Shown piece after piece: positions 38,380 through 48,230 of a DNA stretch of 64,000 nt (positions within the stretch are counted from its first letter, which is position 1; the number at the start of each line of letters is the position of its first letter). Under the pieces are notes generated by a model. That model was not told the DNA's origin. It ran no database searches and worked only from the letters and a program-made list of their open reading frames with translations. Source of the stretch: Campylobacter lanienae NCTC 13004 (lineage in GTDB: Bacteria; Campylobacterota; Campylobacteria; Campylobacterales; Campylobacteraceae); NCBI RefSeq assembly GCF_002139935.1, contig NZ_CP015578.1:682001-746000 (forward strand). The letters are read 5' to 3'. Position numbers and translations under genes: made by a program.

Positions 38380-38589
38380 GTGAGTTTTGATGAATTAGAG
38401 TTAGAAGCTATTATACAAGAGGTTTTAGAAGAGTGTGGAGAGTTTGAGAATTTAGATGATGAGGAGCTTTATGAGCTTATTGAAAAGATCAAAGAATTAA
38501 CAGATGGCGATACCGAAGAGGCTTATGAGCAGCTAAATGGATATTCGCCAATTAGTAGAAAAAGATTCTTATCTCTATACTCTGTTTGA
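38380..38589 (+). CDS. small acidic protein, 69 residues
   Basis: GTG start with AAGGAGATATA upstream. Extremely acidic (LDDEELYELIEKIKEL), helical, cytoplasmic; no family recognised. Four-base overlap region with the M23 gene suggests a common transcript and perhaps a related job. Could be a binding or anti-assembly partner; this is speculation. Confidence 0.65.
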   Translation: MSFDELELEAIIQEVLEECGEFENLDDEELYELIEKIKELTDGDTEEAYEQLNGYSPISRKRFLSLYSV

Positions 38590-38591
38590 TT

Positions 38592-39398
38592 ATGCGAGTA
38601 GTTTTAGCTCTTTTGATATTTGCTATTTTTAGCTGGGCTGAGGATGCCTTTAATGGTAGTGTGGAGATTTTTAGCATTGATTCTAATTACGCTGGCGAGC
38701 TAAAAATCAATGATAAAACCACGGCTTGGCTAGATCATCCTACACAAGATGGAGTAAAGATAGCTATTATCCCTATTGGATACTATGCTAAAAATGATAT
38801 TAATATTACAAATAGCCTAAATAACCAAAGCAATTTAACAATATTAAAAGTTAAGCAAAAAAACTATAAAAAAGAGAGTATCACAGTAGCCCCCGCAAAG
38901 GCTAATCCGCCAAAAAGTGTGATGAATCGCATAGAAAAAGAGAGAAAAGAGGCAACTGAGATATATAAGACTTTTAGCCCAAATTTGTTAGTTAATAGCG
39001 AATTTATATCGCCTATGAGTAGCTTTATCACTAGTGAATATGGAAACGCTAGAGTATTTAATGGTAGTATTAAAAGCTATCATGGTGGCGTTGATTATAG
39101 GGCGGCGATAGGGCAAAAGGTGGCGAGTGCTAATGATGGGATAGTAAGAATCGCTAAAGATAGATATTATGCTGGAAAGAGCGTTGTAATTGACCATGGT
39201 GGTGGTATTTATACACAATATTATCACTTAGATAGGATAGATGTCAAAGTCGGTCAAAAGGTTACTAAAGGTGAGAAAATCGGCTTAAGCGGTGCGAGTG
39301 GTAGGGTGAGTGGGCCACATTTGCACTTTGGGATTATAGTGCGAAATACTCAAGTTGATCCATTAATTTTTATAGAAAAATTCAACTCAATTTTTTAA
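38592..39398 (+). CDS. M23 family peptidoglycan DD-endopeptidase
   Basis: 268 residues from the ATG at 38592 (an in-frame TTG lies 6 bases upstream). Signal peptide MRVVLALLIFAIFSWA, an N-terminal beta domain, then the M23 (LytM) fold with all zinc ligands: SYHGGVDYRA (H and D), then GPHLHFGI. It is similar in layout to Pgp3 of C. jejuni, which shapes the helical cell by cutting peptide cross-links; that equivalence is from memory and moderate in certainty. Confidence 0.88.
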   Translation: MRVVLALLIFAIFSWAEDAFNGSVEIFSIDSNYAGELKINDKTTAWLDHPTQDGVKIAIIPIGYYAKNDINITNSLNNQSNLTILKVKQKNYKKESITVAPAKANPPKSVMNRIEKERKEATEIYKTFSPNLLVNSEFISPMSSFITSEYGNARVFNGSIKSYHGGVDYRAAIGQKVASANDGIVRIAKDRYYAGKSVVIDHGGGIYTQYYHLDRIDVKVGQKVTKGEKIGLSGASGRVSGPHLHFGIIVRNTQVDPLIFIEKFNSIF

Positions 39399-39425
39399 AT
39401 TCACATTTTTTAAACAAGAGCTATA

Positions 39426-39431
39426 TATAAT
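39426..39431 (+). promoter_or_regulatory. -10 element before the secreted 131-residue protein
   Basis: TATAAT 32 bases before the ATG at 39463 in the 64-base spacer, with AAAGGATTT as ribosome-binding site near the start. Confidence 0.5.
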
Positions 39432-39462
39432 TTCACTATATTTTATATAGAAAGGATTTAAA

Positions 39463-39858
39463 ATGAAAAAGATTTTAAGTATAGCTTTAGCGGCTATGGT
39501 AAGTAGCAGCGTGGCATTTGGTGCTGATAGTGCGACTAGTTTAAGCAAAGAGATGTTCGAGTTTAAAAAAGAAGCTAGTAAGGAGTATTATAAAATTCAA
39601 AAAGGTTGCGAGCAAATTCATGATAAAATAGCTAAAGCAACTCAAAATATGGATTCTAAACAAAAAGAGGAATTTTATAAAGAATTTAGATATCAAATGC
39701 GTCAAAATATGGCCAAACTAGGCAAAGATGAGCAGTTTTATAATGGAATTTGTGGTCCGCATATAAGAGGTTCAAAAGTAAATAATCGCTTTGATCGCCC
39801 AGGTAAATTTGCGCCTAATTGCCCAAATGGTATAAATTCAGATTGTCCAATGAGATGA
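39463..39858 (+). CDS. secreted protein of unknown function upstream of a two-component system
   Basis: 131 residues. Clear signal peptide (MKKILSIALAAMVSSSVAFG-ADS). The mature part is a charged helical stretch (about 30-95) followed by a tail with four cysteines overall, including GICGPHIRG and CPNGINSDCPMR. Overlap ATGA with the response regulator gene couples them. It may be the periplasmic signal-sensing or target protein of the two-component system; the Cys/His-rich tail would fit metal or redox sensing, but this is inference only. Confidence 0.7.
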   Translation: MKKILSIALAAMVSSSVAFGADSATSLSKEMFEFKKEASKEYYKIQKGCEQIHDKIAKATQNMDSKQKEEFYKEFRYQMRQNMAKLGKDEQFYNGICGPHIRGSKVNNRFDRPGKFAPNCPNGINSDCPMR

Positions 39859-40523
39859 GTAGCAAAATACTTCTAATAGAAGATGAGCCTATGCTTTGTG
39901 AGATGATTAGTGATTATCTTGTGGAGCAGGGCTTTGAAGTTGTAAGTAGTGATAACTATGAAGATGGCTTGAGTTTAGCGTATGAGGGTAAATTTGATAT
40001 TTTTATCTTTGATGTCAAGATTATAGGAGGTAATGGCTTTGATCTACTTAATGAGCTTAGAAGCTCTGGGATCAATACTCCTTGTATCTATATCACTTCA
40101 TTAAATGATATAAATGATCTAGTTAAGGGCTTTAAGAGTGGTTGCGATGACTATATCAAAAAGCCTTTTGAGTTAGCTGAATTACATCTAAGAGTAGATA
40201 ATATCCTAAAACGCAAATTTAGCCACTCAAGTAGTGATAACTATGTAGAAATCTCTCCAAATATAAAGTTTGATATAATACAAAAGAGATTAATCAAAGA
40301 TAATGCTATAGTCCAAATAGCCAAAAAAGAGGCTGATTTGTTGGTTTTATTTTTAAAAAATCGTGGCAAAATTTTAAGCAGAGATGAGATATATATGAAT
40401 TTATGGGATTATGGCCAGGTACCAAGTGAGCTAAGTCTAAGAGTATATATCAGAAATTTGCGTAAAATAATTGGCGAAGAAAAGATAATCTCACATCCAA
40501 AAATAGGCTATGAATATGTATAG
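39855..40523 (+). CDS. OmpR-family response regulator
   Basis: 222 residues from ATG 39855, which overlaps the stop of the secreted-protein gene. Receiver domain: acidic pair IEDEP, phosphorylation site D53 (IFDVKIIGGNGFDLL), Lys at KKPFEL. Winged-helix output domain with AKKEADLLVLFLKNRGKIL and LSLRVYIRNLRKIIGEE. Partner of the kinase that follows (14-base overlap). I cannot name the system from sequence alone. Confidence 0.88.
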   Translation: MSSKILLIEDEPMLCEMISDYLVEQGFEVVSSDNYEDGLSLAYEGKFDIFIFDVKIIGGNGFDLLNELRSSGINTPCIYITSLNDINDLVKGFKSGCDDYIKKPFELAELHLRVDNILKRKFSHSSSDNYVEISPNIKFDIIQKRLIKDNAIVQIAKKEADLLVLFLKNRGKILSRDEIYMNLWDYGQVPSELSLRVYIRNLRKIIGEEKIISHPKIGYEYV

Positions 40524-41649
40524 CAAAAAGTATATTTTGCCAATATTTTTGCTATATACTCTTTCTAGTATGATATTTTTAATTGGATTTGCTACTATGT
40601 ATTATAAAGAGGCGAAATTTGATATAATCAAACGAGATAAGATCCGCTTAGAGGCCTTTGCTAAAGAGCTTGAGTATATACTTCGCTTAAATAATAATAT
40701 AGATAATATAATGAAATTAAAATCTTTTTATCCAATTAATTTTTATAATATCAAAACAGGTAAATATATCTATAAAAGCTTTGATACACCTAAATTTAAA
40801 GGCAAATTTTATGAAGGTTTAGATGCTTTGTATATGAGAGAGAATATCCACGCTAAAAGACGAACAATAGAGCTATTTGTAGAGTTAAAAAGCGAAGATA
40901 CTATTAAGGATATAAATCAGCTTTTTTGGCGTGTGTGGCTTATTGCTGGGGCGGTTTTTGTTTTGGTTGGGCTTATTGCTTTTGTTTTGGTTAAGCTTGC
41001 GTATTTGCCACTTTTGGCACAAATAAAAGCGCTTAATAATTTTATTACAGATACTACGCATGAGATTAATACCCCTTTGAGCGTGATACTTATGAGTAGT
41101 GAGATGTTTGATAAAAATCCGCCAAAATATTTAGAAAATATCAAAATAGCAGCCAAAACTCTGAGTGGAATTTATAATGATTTGGCTTTGAATTTAAAGA
41201 ATAATCCAAATGTTATTAGTAAATTTAATATCCAAACTCTGCTTGAGAGTCGCATTAAGTTATTTGAGCTTTCAGCTAATTCAAAGGGGCTTAAATTTGA
41301 GATTAAAACTAGTTCTTTTGAGCTATCTAGCGATATACAAAAAGTTGGTAAAATATTGGATAATCTCATATCAAATGCGATAAAATATAGTAGTAAAAAT
41401 TCCAAAATTATTATCAATTTAGACCAAAATAGCTTTGAGATAATCAATTTTGGAGCTACTATCTCTAAGGAGAATATAGATAAAATTTATGATAAATTCA
41501 GCCGTTTTGATACGCAAAATGGCGGCTTTGGGATTGGGCTTAGCTTGGTTAAGCGATATTGTGATGAGCTTGGGCTTAGTATCGAGTGTGAAAGTGGCGA
41601 TAATCAAACTAAATTTAGAGTGATTTTAAGAGATTTTAAAGATAGATAA
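40510..41649 (+). CDS. sensor histidine kinase
   Basis: 379 residues. Two membrane helices (about 9-31 and 141-164) flank a periplasmic domain of about 110 residues rich in Lys and Tyr. DHp box FITDTTHEINTPLSVI (H184), N box LDNLISNAIKYSS, and GGFGIGLSLVKRY. No HAMP domain is evident between helix 2 and the DHp box. Two ATGs, at 40510 and 40516, are possible starts. Followed by a strong hairpin terminator. Confidence 0.88.
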   Translation: MNMYSKKYILPIFLLYTLSSMIFLIGFATMYYKEAKFDIIKRDKIRLEAFAKELEYILRLNNNIDNIMKLKSFYPINFYNIKTGKYIYKSFDTPKFKGKFYEGLDALYMRENIHAKRRTIELFVELKSEDTIKDINQLFWRVWLIAGAVFVLVGLIAFVLVKLAYLPLLAQIKALNNFITDTTHEINTPLSVILMSSEMFDKNPPKYLENIKIAAKTLSGIYNDLALNLKNNPNVISKFNIQTLLESRIKLFELSANSKGLKFEIKTSSFELSSDIQKVGKILDNLISNAIKYSSKNSKIIINLDQNSFEIINFGATISKENIDKIYDKFSRFDTQNGGFGIGLSLVKRYCDELGLSIECESGDNQTKFRVILRDFKDR

Positions 41650-41652
41650 TTG

Positions 41653-41673
41653 GCATGGAGAGAGTCTCCATGC
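41653..41673. terminator. bidirectional terminator between the kinase gene and lutC
   Basis: Perfect 9-base-pair stem GCATGGAGA/TCTCCATGC with a 3-base loop between convergent stop codons; followed on the plus strand by GATTTTA. Confidence 0.75.
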
Positions 41674-41677
41674 GATT

Positions 41678-42337
41678 TTAATATAAAATTAAATGTGCTT
41701 TTTGTGAGCCATGAACGCCAAAAACAGTTATAAGCTCTATATCAGCTGTCCTAGATGGCCCAGCGATAAATAAAATATTACTTGGTAATTTGCCGTTTTG
41801 ATCGACTTTTAGGGCGTTTAGAGCGCTTACTAGTGAGTTTTTGACTCTATCTTTTTTAAGTAAAACTATACAAAGATTTGGCGCTAGGCTTAGCATTCTA
41901 GGTTGAGCTTGGCTAGATTTTAGCAATGCTACGCCATGAGAGCTGACGCCATATTCGGCATGAACTATAGAGAACTCACTATGAAATACATCGCTTCTTA
42001 GCTCTTCTATAGGCTTATCGAAACAGATTTTTTGATCAGCTTTAATCTTATCTAAATTTAAATTCAACCCACTTCCATAGATCATTTTTTTGTATCCATA
42101 GCTAGCTACAATCTCATTTATCGTATCTTCTAGAGCTGATGGCTCGCATTCATGGACGATATATTTGTTATCGCTCATTTTTTGCTTCATTTCAGCAAGA
42201 GTATTATCTGTAGTTTGGATATGCTCTACTGGATCTATGCTAGGAGTGGATTCATGGCCTGTGATTTTGTAGCTATCTTTTAAGCGAGAAAGAATTAAAT
42301 TTTTTGATTTAGCTGAAATTTCATCTATTCTATTCAT
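41678..42337 (-). CDS. lutC: lactate utilisation protein C (LUD domain)
   Basis: 219 residues from the ATG at 42337 (MNRIDEISAKS), which has AAGGAG at ideal spacing; a longer frame to 42361 is inside lutB. LUD-domain protein of the LutABC L-lactate oxidation complex. The C-terminal LFIAGPSRTADIE segment is diagnostic. Overlaps the lutB stop by 8 bases. In C. jejuni the equivalent operon permits growth on L-lactate. Confidence 0.9.
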   Translation of the reverse strand: MNRIDEISAKSKNLILSRLKDSYKITGHESTPSIDPVEHIQTTDNTLAEMKQKMSDNKYIVHECEPSALEDTINEIVASYGYKKMIYGSGLNLNLDKIKADQKICFDKPIEELRSDVFHSEFSIVHAEYGVSSHGVALLKSSQAQPRMLSLAPNLCIVLLKKDRVKNSLVSALNALKVDQNGKLPSNILFIAGPSRTADIELITVFGVHGSQKAHLILY

Positions 42338-43763
42338 AGCGAACTCCTTCCATATTTTCAAGCTCTTTATATAGATTTTTTTTAATCTGTGGTAGCTCTT
42401 TGTATTGGCTCCAGCTTTTTATAACTGGGATTGAGTTTTGGAATTTATGTAAAACTGAGTTAAATAGATGAGTTTTACTAAGGCTAAATCTCCATAAAGC
42501 ACCATTTGTAGCGATCTTAGCAAACTGCTTCATCGCAAAGGCTTCGGCTCTATTTTTATGGCTATTTTGCGTGCTAAGTGGTGGATTTTTGCCTTGGCCA
42601 ACTTTATTTGCTCTTAGCTTTCTAATTAGATCAGCTAGCGGGATTCTAACAGGGCAAACCTCACTACATCTACCACAAAGCGAACAAAATGTAAGTATAT
42701 CACCGGTTGCTTCCATACCAAATATATTTGGACTAATAACCTCGCCAATAGGCCCAGGATAGACAGTTTGATAACTATGGCCGCCGATTTTGTCATATAC
42801 AGGGCAGAAATTCATACACGCCCCACATCTAATACATCTAAGAGCCTCATAGTAGTCATGATGAGCTAGCATATCACTTCTGTGATGATCAAATAGTATC
42901 AAATGAACCTCTTTTGGCCCATCAAATTCATCATTTCTTGGGGCTGTGATTATGTTGTTATATGTAGGGATGAATTGTCCCGTGGCTGATGGTGTGAGTA
43001 GATGAACCATAGTAGCAGCATCTTCAAAGCTCTCCATAACCTTCTCAATCCCACAAAGTGCAACATGGATTTTAGGAGCGGTAGTGCACATTCTACCATT
43101 TCCTTCATTTTCAATGAGCCAAAATGCGCCCTCTTTAGACATAGCGAAATTTACACCACTAAGTCCCATTTCTAAGCCTTCAAACTGATCTCTTAAATGT
43201 TTTCTAGCTATTTGATTTAGTTTTTCTGGTTCGCTTTCTAAATTTGAGCCTAATTTTTCTTGAAAAATTTTGCCTATTTCATTGCGATTTTTATGGATTG
43301 CTGGAACGACTATATGGACTGGTGCTTCATCATTTAATTGTATTATTAGCTCACCAAGGTCAGTCTCAATAGCATTTAATCCCTTATTAGCTAGATAGTG
43401 ATTTAATCCTATCTCTTCACTAGCCATAGATTTGCCTTTTAATATCTTTTTGATATTGTTTTGGCGCATTAACTCATATATTATCTCACAAGCATCAGTA
43501 GCTGAGCTAGCCCAATGGACTTTAATGCCGTTTTTTGTGGCGTTTTTTTCGAATTCAATTAATCTATCGCTAAGAGACATTAGGGCGTTATTTTTAGCTT
43601 TTTTAGCCTTATCTCTTAATCCTTGCCAATTACTAAATTTCGCATTTATCACATTTAGGCGGTTTTTTTGTAAGGTGTGCATAGCGACTGTGAGATTTTG
43701 TCTTAATTGAGTATCGCCAAGTTTGATTTTTACGATTTGTTCGTGTGGCATTTTTTTACTCAT
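42330..43763 (-). CDS. lutB: lactate utilisation iron-sulfur protein B
   Basis: 477 residues. N-terminal LUD-like region with KGKSMASEEIGLNHYL, then two 4Fe-4S binding motifs, CIRCGACMNFCPVY and CSLCGRCSEVCPV, and a basic C-terminus. Electron-transfer subunit of the L-lactate oxidase complex. Overlaps lutA by 4 bases and lutC by 8. Confidence 0.93.
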   Translation of the reverse strand: MSKKMPHEQIVKIKLGDTQLRQNLTVAMHTLQKNRLNVINAKFSNWQGLRDKAKKAKNNALMSLSDRLIEFEKNATKNGIKVHWASSATDACEIIYELMRQNNIKKILKGKSMASEEIGLNHYLANKGLNAIETDLGELIIQLNDEAPVHIVVPAIHKNRNEIGKIFQEKLGSNLESEPEKLNQIARKHLRDQFEGLEMGLSGVNFAMSKEGAFWLIENEGNGRMCTTAPKIHVALCGIEKVMESFEDAATMVHLLTPSATGQFIPTYNNIITAPRNDEFDGPKEVHLILFDHHRSDMLAHHDYYEALRCIRCGACMNFCPVYDKIGGHSYQTVYPGPIGEVISPNIFGMEATGDILTFCSLCGRCSEVCPVRIPLADLIRKLRANKVGQGKNPPLSTQNSHKNRAEAFAMKQFAKIATNGALWRFSLSKTHLFNSVLHKFQNSIPVIKSWSQYKELPQIKKNLYKELENMEGVRYE

Positions 43764-44497
43764 AGGGATACTCCTTCTAAGCGTTTAATCAAAAAATCAT
43801 ATAGATGAAGACATTTGATATCTACGCCATTTCGTTTCATTGTGCCTGCAATGTTTAATAAGCAACCACCATCGCCACTTATTAAGTAGCTAGCGCCTGT
43901 ATTTTTGATATCTTCTATTTTAGCTAGTGCCATTGCGTTTGAGATATCGCTCTCTTTGATTGAAAATGTCCCACCAAAACCGCAGCACTCCTCTTCATGT
44001 TCAAGCTCGATTAACTCTACATTTGATAGTTTGCGGATTAAATTTTTGCTAGATTCTACGCTTTTAGCTACTCTTAAAGCGTGGCAATTAGAGTGCCATG
44101 CGACTTTGATTTTATCGCCTTTATCTTGGTAATCTACTTTTAGAATTTCATCTAAGTATTGACTTAGATCATATACTCTAGCGGCGAATTTTTGAACCTT
44201 GTCAAATTCGCTACTTCCTTCAAAAAGCTCTAAATAATCATGCCCCATCATACCAGCGCAAGAGCCACTAGGGACGATAATCGGGATATCTTCATCAAAT
44301 AAATTTATATTATGCATAGCTACAGCTCTACTCTCATCAAAATATCCGCTATTAAAAGATGGTTGAGAGCAACAGGTTTGATTTTTTTTGAAAATCACCT
44401 CCACGCCCCCACGGCGTAGAAGTTTAATAGCATTTAAAACGCTATCTTGCATAGCAGCACTACCAAGGCAAGTAGCGAAAAAATATACTTTTCTCAT
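43760..44497 (-). CDS. lutA: lactate utilisation protein A (CCG domains)
   Basis: 245 residues. Two cysteine-rich CCG repeats, around TCCSQPSFNSGYFDESR and EECCGFGGTFSIK, plus VPSGSCAGMM and HSNCHALR, as in heterodisulfide-reductase-type subunits. Part of the LutABC complex. The stop is coupled to lutB by 4 bases; 5 bases separate it from lctP. Confidence 0.93.
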   Translation of the reverse strand: MRKVYFFATCLGSAAMQDSVLNAIKLLRRGGVEVIFKKNQTCCSQPSFNSGYFDESRAVAMHNINLFDEDIPIIVPSGSCAGMMGHDYLELFEGSSEFDKVQKFAARVYDLSQYLDEILKVDYQDKGDKIKVAWHSNCHALRVAKSVESSKNLIRKLSNVELIELEHEEECCGFGGTFSIKESDISNAMALAKIEDIKNTGASYLISGDGGCLLNIAGTMKRNGVDIKCLHLYDFLIKRLEGVSL

Positions 44498-44502
44498 AGA
44501 TA

Positions 44503-46146
44503 TTAACCCTTAAGTACGATATCTGGGATAATTCCTTGCATAAAGAATGCGATGATTAAAGTCCAAATACCAATTAAGATAATGAAAGCAACTGAGTATT
44601 TAAGTGTGAATTTAAATAGCTCACTCTCACGACCTACTAAACCAACAGCAGCGCACGCTATAGCGATACTTTGTGGGCTTATCATCTTACCTACGACACC
44701 ACCAACAGAGTTAGCTGCCAAAAATAGTGCTTCACCAACACCAAGCTCTCTAGCGCTAACTTGTTGAAGTGGGCCAAATAGAAGATTTGAGCTTGTATCT
44801 GAACCTGTTAAGAATACGCCTATCCAACCAATCACAGGGCTAAAGAAGGCAAAAGCATCGCCAGTTTGAGCAAAAGCAAGACCTAGAGTTGTACTCATAG
44901 CAGCGTTTTTAGCGATAAAGGCAAATGATACAACAAGACCGATTGTAATACAAGGAATCGCCATCTCTTTTAGCGTATCCCAGAAGCAATCTGCGGCGTC
45001 GTTGGCTTTGATTTTTAAAAACCAAATTGATAAGAAAGCAGCTAGTAATATAGCGGTGCCAGCTTGAAGGCCTACAAAGCTGATATTTAAATTTAACCCA
45101 ATAGCCTTACCAGTAGCATCAACTATGCTTGTGCCTACATTGTTAGCAGCTAGAGTTACAACTGTGTAATCAAATACCCCGCCTTTAGCAAATAGCGCTT
45201 TAAACCATGGTTGAGTCCATAGAATTATACAAGCGATTAATAGGATAAATGGTAGCCAAGCTTTGAATATTTGGCCGTTACTAAGTTCGGTTTTGCTTGT
45301 AAAGTCTGTTTGGTCATCAAGTCTAAATATATTAGATGGTTTCCAAATTTTCAAAAATGCAGTAGTACAAATAAGAGATACAACAGCAGAAACAATATCA
45401 GGAAGCTCGGCACCAAGGTAGTTTGAGCTGATAAATTGTGTAGCAGTAAAGCTAATTGCAGCTACTAAAATTGCTGGAAATGTCTCTTTAACACCTTTAA
45501 ATCCATCCATTAAAAATACAATGAAAAATGGAACAGTAAGGCTAAGTGGAACTAGCATTCTACCAACCATTGCTGAGACTTCATATTGTTCTACACCAAC
45601 TAAATTTGCCATCGCAATAATAGGAATACCCACAGCACCAAAGGCAACAGGAGCAGTATTAGCTATCAGACACAATCCAGCAGCATATAAAGGCTTAAGT
45701 CCAAGACCAACTAAAAGCGCAGCAGTGATAGCAACTGGGCCACCAAAACCGATAGCACCTTCTAAGAATGAACCAAAACAAAATCCAATTAAGATAACTT
45801 GAATTCTGTGGTCTGGAGTGATGCTAATAACGCTTTGTTTGATAACTTCAAATGAGCCAGATTTAACTGAAAGTTTGTATAAGAATATCGCAGCGATGAT
45901 GATCCAAGCGATCGGCCACATACCTTGTGCGAAGCCTTGAACGAAGCTAGCACCGATGAGAGAAAAAGGCATATCATATACAAATAACGCCAAAACAGAA
46001 GCCAAAATAACTGTTAAAAAAGCAGCCATATAGCCTTTTAGCTTAAAAACTAAAAGCGAAACCAAAAAACATAAAATTGGCAAAAACGCCACCAACGCAC
46101 TTAGCCATATATTGCCAAGTGGATCATATATCTGTGTCCATTGCAT
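44503..46146 (-). CDS. lctP: L-lactate permease
   Basis: 547 residues, about 12 to 14 membrane helices, LctP family. GSFLEGAIGFGGPVAITAAL and FLTGSDTSSNLLFG are typical. First gene of lctP-lutA-lutB-lutC: uptake then oxidation of L-lactate. RBS AGGAG before the ATG. I could not pick out a convincing -10 on the minus strand in its upstream spacer. Confidence 0.94.
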   Translation of the reverse strand: MQWTQIYDPLGNIWLSALVAFLPILCFLVSLLVFKLKGYMAAFLTVILASVLALFVYDMPFSLIGASFVQGFAQGMWPIAWIIIAAIFLYKLSVKSGSFEVIKQSVISITPDHRIQVILIGFCFGSFLEGAIGFGGPVAITAALLVGLGLKPLYAAGLCLIANTAPVAFGAVGIPIIAMANLVGVEQYEVSAMVGRMLVPLSLTVPFFIVFLMDGFKGVKETFPAILVAAISFTATQFISSNYLGAELPDIVSAVVSLICTTAFLKIWKPSNIFRLDDQTDFTSKTELSNGQIFKAWLPFILLIACIILWTQPWFKALFAKGGVFDYTVVTLAANNVGTSIVDATGKAIGLNLNISFVGLQAGTAILLAAFLSIWFLKIKANDAADCFWDTLKEMAIPCITIGLVVSFAFIAKNAAMSTTLGLAFAQTGDAFAFFSPVIGWIGVFLTGSDTSSNLLFGPLQQVSARELGVGEALFLAANSVGGVVGKMISPQSIAIACAAVGLVGRESELFKFTLKYSVAFIILIGIWTLIIAFFMQGIIPDIVLKG

Positions 46147-46333
46147 ATAGACTCCTATCGATAAAAATTTTGTGAAATTTTATTTTAGCGTAAATTATTA
46201 TTAAATTTAAAATAAATTATAAAAATTGTTTAAAAAAATTGTTTGAGTGTGTATAATCGTAACATTATAATTAAATTTATTTATAAATTTCAGTTTGATA
46301 GAGTATCTCCGCCCAGAGTAGGGCAGAGTAAAT
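46147..46333. other. 187-base spacer between lctP and htpG: plus-strand promoter-like box and a hairpin
   Basis: Very AT-rich. On the plus strand a TGTGTATAAT extended -10 is at 46248-46257, although no plus-strand gene follows. At 46307-46314 and 46321-46328 is an 8-pair hairpin (one G-U) that lies just after the htpG stop on the minus strand and could be its terminator, though no strong T-run follows on either strand. The two together would fit a short plus-strand RNA of roughly 65 bases, or may be coincidence. Confidence 0.4.
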
Positions 46334-48181
46334 TTATAGAGCTTTGGATATAATTTTAGCGAGTTTAGAGCTAAATTCGCTTGGATTTTCTATACTCATA
46401 CCTTCGCTGATTTTAGCCATATTTAGGATTAGTATAGCAACATCGTTTATCATTAATTCGTTATTAGCTAATTTGGCGATGATTTCGTGATTTGGATTGA
46501 TCTCTAAGATTGGCTTGATTTTTGGTGCTTCTTGACCCATCTGTTTTAATAAAGTTTGCATAGCGTAGTCTGGGTCATTTTTGTCATAGATTAGGCACGC
46601 TACGGAGTCGCTTAGGCGATTTGATATTTTGACATCTTTGACTTCATCTTTTAAGATCTCTTTGATTTTGCTTATTAGGGCGTTTGTCTCATCACTAGTT
46701 GAAATTTCACTGCTAGTTATCTCGCTATCTATATCAGAGCTATTTATACTCTTAAATGGTGTGGAGTCATACTCATTTACCATAGGCAAGACTATTGTAT
46801 CTATCTCTTCATCACAGATTAGGACATTTATCCCTTTGGATTTAAACCCTTCTAAAAGTGGTGAGTTTCGTAGCATACTCTCATTTTGGCCGCTGATATA
46901 ATATATCGATTTTTGATCTTCTTTCATTGCGGCTTTATACTCTTTTAGCGTGATTGGCTTGTCGTTTAGAGTGGATTTAAATAGGCATAAATTTAAGATA
47001 TTATCTTTATTAGCATTAAATCCATATAGGCCCTCTTTGATAACATTACCAAAAAGAGAGTAGAGCTTAGAGTATTTTTCTTTATCGTTATTTAGTAGTT
47101 TTTCTAATTCGCTTAGGATTTTTTTGACGCTTTGGTCTTTGACTGCGGTTAGAATTTTATTCTCTTGTAAGATTTCACGGCTTACATTTAATGGGATATC
47201 TTCTACATCCATAACCCCACGCACAAATCTAAGATATGGCGGTAGAAGCTCTTTAGCGTCATCAGTGATAAATACACGCTTAACATAGAGTTTTACACCA
47301 CTTTGATAATCTACTCTAAATAGATCAAATGGTTGAGTTGATGGGATATAAAATAGGGTAGAATACTCTATTTTGCCCTCTGCTTTTGTATGGATATGCA
47401 ATAGTGGATCGCTACTATCGTGGCTTATTTGCTTATAAAAGTCATTGTAATCGCTATCTTTTAAAGTAGATTTACTCATTCTCCATAGGGCGCTTGCTTT
47501 GTTGATTTGAGAATTTTTGCTCTCATAATGGCCCTCTTTTTCATTATCTTGTGGGGCTACCCACTCATCTCTATCCATATAAATAGGATATGGAATGTGA
47601 TTTGAGTATTTTGTGATGATATTTTCTATTCTAAAACTATCTGTAAATTCATCATCATTAAGGTATAGAGTGATCTGTGTGCCGTGGCTATCTAGCGTGG
47701 ATTTTGAAATTTCATATCCATTTGTATCGCTACTCCATTTATATGCATCGCTACTTAGGGCTTTGCGACTGATAACTTCTATTTTGTTAGCTACCATAAA
47801 TGCTGAGTAAAATCCAACCCCAAATTGACCTATTAATGAGCTATCTTTCTTCGCATCTCCGCTCATGGATTCTATAAAGCCTTTTGTTCCGCTTCTTGCG
47901 ATGGTGCCTAGATTGTTGATTAGATCATCTTCATCCATGCCTATGCCATTATCTGTGATTACTAATGTTTTGGCCTCTTTATCTAGTTTGATATCAATTC
48001 TAGGGGTGTATTGAAGTGATTTATAATCATCATTAGTTAAGCATAGATAATTTAGCTTATCTAGTGCGTCGCTTGCGTTTGAGATTAACTCTCTTAAGAA
48101 TATCTCTTTATTAGAGTAGAGTGAGTGGATCATTAAATTTAAAAGATCGCTCACTTGTGTTTGAAATTGATGTTTTTGCAT
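46334..48181 (-). CDS. htpG: chaperone HtpG (Hsp90)
   Basis: 615 residues. N-terminal GHKL ATPase: [56 protein letters not shown]. Middle domain [10 protein letters not shown] and [31 protein letters not shown]. Single gene with its own -10 box at 48207-48212. Confidence 0.97.
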   Translation of the reverse strand: MQKHQFQTQVSDLLNLMIHSLYSNKEIFLRELISNASDALDKLNYLCLTNDDYKSLQYTPRIDIKLDKEAKTLVITDNGIGMDEDDLINNLGTIARSGTKGFIESMSGDAKKDSSLIGQFGVGFYSAFMVANKIEVISRKALSSDAYKWSSDTNGYEISKSTLDSHGTQITLYLNDDEFTDSFRIENIITKYSNHIPYPIYMDRDEWVAPQDNEKEGHYESKNSQINKASALWRMSKSTLKDSDYNDFYKQISHDSSDPLLHIHTKAEGKIEYSTLFYIPSTQPFDLFRVDYQSGVKLYVKRVFITDDAKELLPPYLRFVRGVMDVEDIPLNVSREILQENKILTAVKDQSVKKILSELEKLLNNDKEKYSKLYSLFGNVIKEGLYGFNANKDNILNLCLFKSTLNDKPITLKEYKAAMKEDQKSIYYISGQNESMLRNSPLLEGFKSKGINVLICDEEIDTIVLPMVNEYDSTPFKSINSSDIDSEITSSEISTSDETNALISKIKEILKDEVKDVKISNRLSDSVACLIYDKNDPDYAMQTLLKQMGQEAPKIKPILEINPNHEIIAKLANNELMINDVAILILNMAKISEGMSIENPSEFSSKLAKIISKAL

Positions 48182-48206
48182 ATTTTCTCCTTTTGTTTTG
48201 TAAATA

Positions 48207-48212
48207 ATTATA
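48207..48212 (-). promoter_or_regulatory. -10 element of htpG
   Basis: Minus strand reads AGTTATAATTATT; TATAAT lies 25 bases before the htpG ATG in the 49-base spacer after the AsmA-like gene. Confidence 0.55.
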
Positions 48213-48230
48213 ACTGACTAAATTTAACCA

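Noticed and set aside
43760-46146. lutA as heterodisulfide reductase/glycolate oxidase subunit
   Set aside because: CCG motifs are shared with those families, but the lctP-lutA-lutB-lutC order points to L-lactate oxidation.
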